Assembly: GCF_008364845.1 (NCBI RefSeq)
Contig: NZ_VTTP01000007.1
Coordinates: forward strand, 124,001-188,000
Reading direction: 5' to 3'
DNA from: Actinotalea subterranea
Lineage (GTDB): Bacteria; Actinomycetota; Actinomycetes; Actinomycetales; Cellulomonadaceae
Length of the DNA stretch: 64,000 nt
Shown here: positions 59,171 through 64,000 of the stretch, piece after piece
Numbering within the stretch: the first letter of the stretch is position 1
Layout of the letters: the number at the start of each line of letters is the position of its first letter
The notes under the pieces: model-generated
What the model was told of the DNA's origin: nothing
The model's input: the letters and a program-made list of their open reading frames with translations, nothing else
The model's database searches: none
Made by a program: the position numbers and the translations under genes

Positions 59171-60303
59171 GCCGGGCGCCCGGAGCGGCGGGCGCCGGTG
59201 GGGCGGCCCGGCGACGCCCGGGCGCAGCCGACGGTCGCGGGACGCCGGACAGGTCGGCTGCCGGCCGCGTGCACGAGCGCGGGCTGCTGCTCCGGCTCGG
59301 CCTGCCGCGGGACCCGGCCGCGTCGTCGCACCTGACCGGGTTCTTCGTGGCGACGGTCGCGACCGTGCTGCTCACGCGCGCGTTCCTCGCCGCCGCGGGC
59401 TACCCGCAGATCGGCGGGGGAGGGCTGCACGTCGCGCACGTGCTCTGGGGCGGGCTGCTCATGGCCCTCGCGTTCGTGCTGCTCCTGTCGTTCGCCGGGC
59501 CGGCCGTGCGACCCTTCGGTGCCCTGCTGGGTGGCGTGGGGTTCGGGCTGTTCGTGGACGAGATCGGCAAGTTCGTCACGTCGGACAACGACTACTTCTA
59601 CGAGCCGACGGCGGCCCTCATCTACGCGGTGGTCGTCGGGTTCGTGCTCCTGGGCGAGATGCTGCACGGGCGGTCGCCGCACCACCCCGCCGAGTACCTC
59701 GCGGGCGCCGCCGACCACGCGGTCGCGGGCCTCGCGGGTGGCTTCACGCCGCGGGCGCGCGCGGAGGCGCACGAGCTGCTCGACCGGGCGGGACCCGTGG
59801 CCGGGAGCGCGGAGGTGCGCTCGGTGCTCGGCGCCGTGGACGACGACCCGCACGAGCTCCCCAACCCCGTCGACGTGGTCGGGCGCGCCGTCGTGCGCGT
59901 GATGCGTGGGCTCGTGTCGGCGCGGTGGGTCCCGTGGGTCACGGTGGGGGTGCTCGTCACGACGTCGCTGGTCACGGTGGGCCGCGGCCTGGCGGCGTGG
60001 TGGGGCGGCGCCGACGTGCCCTGGTGGGTGGTGGTCGGCACGCTGCTGGGCGCCGCCGTGTCGACAGGCTTCGCTGCGGCGGGGCTCGTCGTCGTGCGTC
60101 AGGATCGGCTCGACGGCTACGTCCTGTTCCGCCGCGCCGTGCTCGTCAGCCTGCTTGTGACCCAGGTGTTCCTGTTCCGGCTCCAGGAGTGGGCGGCGAC
60201 GGCCGGTCTGATGATCGATCTCGTGGTGCTCGGGCTCGTGGCAGCGGAGCTCAACCAGATCAGCGCGGCGCGCGGGCGTCAGGGTGCGGGCCGGCCGAGG
60301 TAG
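59167..60303 (+). CDS. Multi-spanning membrane protein of unknown function
   Basis: I do not recognise a named family. The 378-residue protein has a 45-residue Arg/Gly/Ala-rich cytoplasmic start and about eight hydrophobic spans. A conserved-looking block near residues 85-150 includes [40 protein letters not shown] and [11 protein letters not shown], with a histidine and several acidic residues inside or beside spans. An acidic loop ([13 protein letters not shown]) separates two groups of helices. It overlaps der by four bases and converges on the next gene with 25 bases shared. It is probably co-transcribed with der, but no function follows from that. Confidence 0.75.
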   Translation: MSRAPGAAGAGGAARRRPGAADGRGTPDRSAAGRVHERGLLLRLGLPRDPAASSHLTGFFVATVATVLLTRAFLAAAGYPQIGGGGLHVAHVLWGGLLMALAFVLLLSFAGPAVRPFGALLGGVGFGLFVDEIGKFVTSDNDYFYEPTAALIYAVVVGFVLLGEMLHGRSPHHPAEYLAGAADHAVAGLAGGFTPRARAEAHELLDRAGPVAGSAEVRSVLGAVDDDPHELPNPVDVVGRAVVRVMRGLVSARWVPWVTVGVLVTTSLVTVGRGLAAWWGGADVPWWVVVGTLLGAAVSTGFAAAGLVVVRQDRLDGYVLFRRAVLVSLLVTQVFLFRLQEWAATAGLMIDLVVLGLVAAELNQISAARGRQGAGRPR

Positions 60304-60812
60304 AGCGTGTCGACGCCGGGTGCCCGGTCGTCGGCCAGCGTGGTGAGCACCTCGAAGCCGAGCCGGGTGAGCAGGGCCAGGTGGCCGGTGTTGGTCGACC
60401 ACGTCCGCAGCAGGAGCCAGGCCGACGTCATGACGTCGCGGCGCAGCAGCGCGTCGTAGAGCCGCTGCGCATGGCCGGCGCGACGGTGGTCGGGCCTGAC
60501 CGCGATGGTGCTGACGTAGGCGCACGGTCCGCGGTCGGTGAACAGCGGGTGCAGCATCGCAGGCCGGTAGGACAGGAGCGCGACGGGTGCGCCGTCGGAC
60601 GTGACCAGGAGCGTGTCCTGGCCGAGCATCTCCTGGACGTACGCGTCGACGCCACGGGGTTCCCCGCCGGCGAGGTCGGTCTGCGTCGTCGAGCTGCGGC
60701 GTGCGAGGGACGGCACAAAGTCGTCGGCGACCTCCGCGACGAGGGCACGTACCGCATCGGCCTCCGCGGCCGTGAGCGTGCCCGCGGGACGGTGCGTGAC
60801 GACCACGGTCAC
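60279..60812 (-). CDS. GNAT-family N-acetyltransferase
   Basis: A 177-residue protein with the acetyl-CoA loop STIAVRPDHRRAGHAQRLYD near residue 105 and a C-terminal GNAT strand TNTGHLALLTRLGFEVLTTL. The substrate is unknown. Start GTG 60810-60812 overlaps the stop of the upstream frame by four bases (GTGA); GTG 60806 two codons later is also possible. The coupling suggests it belongs with the membrane protein encoded upstream. Confidence 0.82.
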   Translation of the reverse strand: MTVVVTHRPAGTLTAAEADAVRALVAEVADDFVPSLARRSSTTQTDLAGGEPRGVDAYVQEMLGQDTLLVTSDGAPVALLSYRPAMLHPLFTDRGPCAYVSTIAVRPDHRRAGHAQRLYDALLRRDVMTSAWLLLRTWSTNTGHLALLTRLGFEVLTTLADDRAPGVDTLYLGRPAP

Positions 60813-62183
60813 GGCGCGGCCGTCCGCCAGATGCTTCCGCGACGCCGGACCGCGCCCGGGCGGGTGCGCGCGTGCGCGGCGGCGTTGCGGCGGCGGATGA
60901 GCATCGCGAAGTTCACGGCGAAGCCCAGCCACAGCGCGAGACCCACGACGACCGTCGCGGCGGCCAGGACCCACGAGGACTGGAGCGCGGCGACGGCCGG
61001 CACCAGGCCCGCGATGGTCCCCGCGGCCGAGAGGCTGAACAGGATCTGGAGCCGCTGGGCGTCCCGCGCCTGCGTGATCTCAGCGATCTGTCGCGCGTAG
61101 TCGTCGAGCACCTTCAGGCGCCGCTCGGCGGCCGCCCGGTGGTCACGGAGCCCGAAGGCCGCGCTCAGGCCACGCGCGACGCGCAGCATCGCCGGGTCCT
61201 TGAGCATCAGGTCGAGGCTCTCGACCTCCACGAGGTCGCGCGCCAGGGCGAGCTGGGTCCGTGCGAGCTCGACGGAGATGCCCTCGCCTGCGCCCGGGTC
61301 CGCGTCGAGCATGTCCGCGTCGTGCGTGGCGATCCACACCTGGCACAGGTACCACTGGGCGTGGACGAGGCCCAGCAGGTCGAGCGTGGCCCGGAGGTCG
61401 CGCGGCCCGGCGTCGACGATTCGCACGACCGTGGACCAGCCCGTCGTGGACACCTGGAGCCCGGTACGGGATGTGCTCGACGTCGTGCGGGTGCTCGTCT
61501 GCTCGGGCCTGGTCGGTCAGGAGCAGGAGGGCGTCGACCTCCCCGCTCCGCGCGCGGGCCTCGTCGAGGACGAAGCACGGGCGGAAGTCGTGGAACGCGT
61601 AGAGGCGCGGTCGGGCCTCGAGCGCGCCGCGGCTCGCGAGCTCGGCGCGCAGGTCCGAGACGAGGGTGCGGTGCAGGTCGGTGTCGTCGTCGGACGGCTG
61701 CCACCCGGTGTGGGCAGCGAGGTGGGCGCTGAGCGCGCCCTCGTCGTGCAGGTGACGCAGGTAGTCGCCGTTCTTCCACCGCACGAGGTCGTCGTAGCAG
61801 GTGGTCGCGTCCACGTCGTCGGTGGGCGGCACGAACGCGTACTCGACGGTCGCGACGCCGAGCCACGGGTACACGCGCAGCGTCCGGGTGCATCCCCACG
61901 TGACGCCCGCGAGGACGGCCTGGTCCGGTGTGAGCTCGGCCTGCAGGACGGGCGCGTGGGAAGCGAGGTAGGAGAGGTTCCAGCTGCGTACGGCTGAGGC
62001 GTCCACGACGACGGGACCCACCACGTCGGGCAGGGACGCGAGGACGTCGCGCGCGGCGGCGTGGTCCGTGATGCGGCCGCCGAGGTCGTAGGCGAACGGG
62101 ACGACCATGGTCAGCCGTGGGGGAGCGGCGGGCTCGTCGGCGTCGGGCATGGCCTGCGGGAGCCCGGAGAGGTCCGTCGTCAC
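60809..62183 (-). pseudogene. Two-span membrane protein gene split by a one-base frameshift
   Basis: From GTG 62181-62183 a frame reads natural protein for about 240 residues (VVPFAYDLGGRITDHAAARD, LYAFHDFRPCFVLDEARA) to EHIPYR and then turns into Arg/Pro/Gly-rich nonsense. The next frame over takes up natural sequence (LQVSTTGWSTVVRIVDAG) to the stop at 60809. Removing one base of the CCC run at 61460-61462 joins them into one product of about 457 residues with a soluble front, a helical middle and two C-terminal spans (LFSLSAAGTIAGLVPAVAAL; LAAATVVVGLALWLGFAVNF). That layout recalls CorA-like or RMD1-like proteins, but no signature is present. It may be a true mutation, programmed shifting, or an assembly error; a separate GTG start at 61451-61453 could still make the second part. 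Confidence 0.75.
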
Positions 62184-62241
62184 GGCACCACGATCGGCCG
62201 GCGGCCGCGTCGTATGAGCCCTGCCGGGTGGTGGACCGTCG

Positions 62242-62739
62242 TCAGGGCGCTCGGTGCCCGGTCCACGTCGCCCCGTCCCAGTACTGCTGACCCGCGCCGT
62301 CGGGGGCGGGGTACCAGCCTGCTGCCGGGCCCGCAGGGGTGGGCGCGGGCTGGGTGAACTGCTGCGCGACGACGACGTTCATCGCGCCCGGGCCGGCGAC
62401 GACCTGATGCGCCTGGCAGGCCATGACGAGCGCGACGACCCAGCCGATGATGCTCCAGCCGAGCAGGAGGTCGATCACGGCGATGGCCCCGTGGTTCGCC
62501 TTGCCGCGGGACACCGCGACGGCCCAGGGCAACATGTAGCCGGCGGTCAGCACGGCGCAGACCCACGCGACGGCGACGACGGCGCCGTCGACCGGACGCT
62601 GGTCGGTCATCATCGCGGGCATCCCCTGCGCGTACCCGGGCCCCCACTGCTGGGCGGGCGTCCCGCCGTACGTGGGGACTGCCGGGACCCCGGCGTTCTG
62701 GTAGGTCTCGGGCGTCCCGTAGGGCTGGATCTGGCTCAT
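62242..62739 (-). CDS. Superinfection-immunity-like membrane protein with C-terminal DUF2510
   Basis: A 165-residue protein. The N-terminal 50 residues are Pro/Gly/Gln/Tyr-rich. Two spans follow (AVVAVAWVCAVLTAGYMLPW; VIDLLLGWSIIGWVVALVMA) in the pattern of the superinfection-immunity family related to phage T4 Imm, which blocks DNA entry of later phages. The last 28 residues GWYPAPDGAGQQYWDGATWT are a DUF2510 motif common in actinobacterial membrane proteins. ATG 62737-62739 with AGGAC upstream. Despite the family name a role in phage exclusion is unproven. Confidence 0.8.
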   Translation of the reverse strand: MSQIQPYGTPETYQNAGVPAVPTYGGTPAQQWGPGYAQGMPAMMTDQRPVDGAVVAVAWVCAVLTAGYMLPWAVAVSRGKANHGAIAVIDLLLGWSIIGWVVALVMACQAHQVVAGPGAMNVVVAQQFTQPAPTPAGPAAGWYPAPDGAGQQYWDGATWTGHRAP

Positions 62740-62880
62740 GCACGTCCTGTTCGCGAAGCGCCCCGGAGCGGGCGCGGAACACGATCCCACGGGTGCCGCC
62801 CGTGGTGCACCGACGACACGGGTGACGTTCGTCGCCCGGTCCTACCGTGCCCCGGTTCCTGGTTCGGGGCGCGGCTGGGG

Positions 62881-62886
62881 TAGCAT
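62881..62886 (+). promoter_or_regulatory. -10 hexamer of tRNA-Pro
   Basis: TAGCAT lies 24 bases before the mature tRNA 5' end; RNA would start about 12 bases after it. A weak -35-like TTCCTG is 19 bases upstream. Confidence 0.5.
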
Positions 62887-62909
62887 TCTCGTCGGCCCTC
62901 CGGGGCCAT

Positions 62910-62983
<74 letters not shown>

Positions 62984-63002
62984 CAGTGAAACAGCAGGTC
63001 AG

Positions 63003-63032
63003 AGGCCCGCACCGCTTCGGCGGGGCGGGCCT
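63003..63032 (+). terminator. Terminator of tRNA-Pro with a TTCG loop
   Basis: AGGCCCGCACCGC (63003-63015) and GCGGGGCGGGCCT (63020-63032) pair over 13 positions with one mismatch around TTCG, followed by TCT. Confidence 0.8.
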
Positions 63033-63584
63033 TCTGGCTGCTGGGGAGCCTAGGGGGGAGCCTAAGTACGCCCTGGACGAACACGGACGCTGCCAGCACG
63101 TCTATGGACAGCCGTCAAGGAACCCGTTCGTCATGCCCAGGGCGCTGTGCTCACCGGGTAAGTGGCCAGCGCGGTCGAAGAGGTGCCGGCCGGTGTGCGG
63201 CACCACACGTGCGGCTGGCCCACCACACGGCGGTGGACGCGCGCAGGTCGCGGCTACTTGTTCCATTGACCTCAGGTCCGGTGCCTGGCGAGGTCCGGTC
63301 CAGGTGCCCGGGCTCTCGTTCTCGTCGCGGCTGCCCACGACTCGTCGTGTGGCTCTCTCATGGCCTGCGCACCTCGGGTGCAGCCTGGGCCGGGAGAGGC
63401 TCAAGAGGGTTCTGCTCAGCGGGCAGATACGGGCGAGCGCAGCCGCCGTCAACGCGGCATGACCGTGCGCCCTACCGCCGGTTCAGCTCGACTGCAGACG
63501 CTAGGACTCCGCAACAAGGAAGGATCTGCGTTCCGTGCTGGGGTCTTGTTATGTCGGGGCAGGCAGCGTCCGCGGGGAGGGGGT
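63033..63584. other. Gene-poor stretch beyond tRNA-Pro
   Basis: About 550 bases hold no reading frame with convincing protein character on either strand. The sequence looks less GC-rich than the rest of the window, with runs such as AACAAGGAAGGATCT. Next to the tRNA terminator GGGGAGCCTA occurs twice, 12 bases apart (63043-63052 and 63055-63064). Remnants of a mobile element are possible but no integrase, transposase or tRNA 3' duplicate is visible inside the window. Confidence 0.5.
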
Positions 63585-63998
63585 CTACTTCGACGGGCGG
63601 CGTAGGGCTGACCGGAGCTGACCTGAGACGTCGAGGGGTGGATCTACCGGGACGACGAGACTTCCCTGGAAGACGGCGTGGTGGTCCCGGGCGGTTGCTT
63701 TCCAGGAGCCCTCGAGCGCGGTCAACTTCGGATCGCGGACGACGAGGACCACTTCCTCGCCGAACTCTTCCGACCCTTTGGGTCGGAGCTCGGGCATCTC
63801 GAAGGTGCCCGTGACGGATCCGCCGTTAGTGAAGGATGCGCTCGGCCCGCCGGATGGCCGAAGGTTGCCGACGTCGAGGGACGGGAAGTGGTAGCCGGGA
63901 ACGCTGTGGCTGAGCCAGGGTGCCTCACGGGGACCCCAGGGCCGCGGCTCACGCGGCAGGTGATCGTGAGCGAAGAAGCGTTCGGCAGCGTCGCACTC
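63585..63998 (-). CDS. Unknown protein, 3' part, running off the right edge
   Basis: On the minus strand a frame is open from the window edge to TAG 63585-63587, giving the last 137 residues of a protein whose start lies outside. The sequence looks natural: FFAHDHLPREPRPWGPREA, VPGYHFPSLDVGNLRPSGGP, FEMPELRPKGSEEFGEEVVL, SWKATARDHHAVFQGSLVVP. It is rich in beta-strand residues, has no membrane span, and I do not recognise it. Internal ATGs exist but the family-like sequence continues upstream of them. Its third-codon G/C bias is weaker than in the core genes, which hints at acquired DNA. Confidence 0.6.
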   Translation of the reverse strand, partial: ECDAAERFFAHDHLPREPRPWGPREAPWLSHSVPGYHFPSLDVGNLRPSGGPSASFTNGGSVTGTFEMPELRPKGSEEFGEEVVLVVRDPKLTALEGSWKATARDHHAVFQGSLVVPVDPPLDVSGQLRSALRRPSK

Positions 63999-64000
63999 GA

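Noticed and set aside
63102-63452. A 116-codon minus-strand frame beyond tRNA-Pro
   Set aside because: Translation is Arg/Pro/Ala/Thr-rich with no motif, no ribosome site, and an equally long frame lies opposite; coding character is not convincing.

Overview
The window looks like a chromosomal segment of a very GC-rich Gram-positive actinobacterium, most likely a Cellulomonas-type member of the Micrococcales. This rests on the strong G/C third-codon bias, frequent GTG starts, many 4-base start/stop overlaps, actinobacterial markers (RbpA, WhiA, OpcA, a Ser/Thr kinase) and two conserved actinobacterial gene orders: uvrC-rapZ-yvcK-whiA-gap-pgk-tpi-secG and [20 protein letters not shown](aroH-tyrA)-cmk-plsC-der. 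The genus is an inference, not a database match.

Layout. 1-4.6 kb: a branched-chain amino acid ABC transporter (end of a binding protein on +; livH-livM-livG-livF on -), whose LivH carries an unusual exported N-terminal domain. 4.9-8.7 kb: a GNAT acetyltransferase, a hotdog thioesterase and polA. 8.9-10.9 kb: DUF485 protein plus acetate symporter behind a palindrome-rich leader. 11-17.6 kb: a methyltransferase and a complete dipeptide/oligopeptide ABC importer with a fused double ATPase. 17.7-24.3 kb: pfkA, rpsA, coaE, pcp, uvrB. 24.3-25.5 kb: a TerC-family membrane protein behind a convincing yybP-ykoY (Mn2+) riboswitch. 25.5-28.7 kb: YciI protein, a Ser/Thr kinase overlapping a coiled-coil lipoprotein, and an MBL-fold hydrolase. 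28.8-34.5 kb: uvrA (with a LexA-like box), an OsmC protein and uvrC. 34.5-41.7 kb: rapZ, yvcK, whiA, lower glycolysis (gapA, pgk, tpiA), secG, rbpA. 41.8-48.6 kb on -: the pentose-phosphate operon tkt-tal-zwf-opcA-pgl, divergent from ctaB. 49.8-60.3 kb: chromosome-maintenance, aromatic amino acid and GTPase genes. 60.3-62.7 kb on -: an acetyltransferase, a gene broken by a one-base frameshift, and a superinfection-immunity/DUF2510 membrane protein. 62.9 kb: tRNA-Pro(GGG), followed by about 1 kb that looks less GC-rich and holds no recognisable gene except the 3' part of one unknown protein running off the right edge. That tail may be the edge of an integrated element.

Together the window is mainly core metabolism and genome maintenance: sugar flow is covered by pfkA/gapA/pgk/tpiA plus the pentose-phosphate operon, and all three excision-repair subunits are here. 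Expression signals are unusually readable. Several genes (polA, coaE, uvrB, uvrA, uvrC, parA) have a TAnnnT -10 hexamer ending 6-7 bases before the start codon, which implies leaderless mRNAs; many operon ends have long GC hairpins, two with a TTCG loop. I did not find a clear undescribed defence or biosynthetic system. The best leads are the LivH fusion, the kinase-lipoprotein pair, the frameshifted membrane gene, and the DNA beyond tRNA-Pro.
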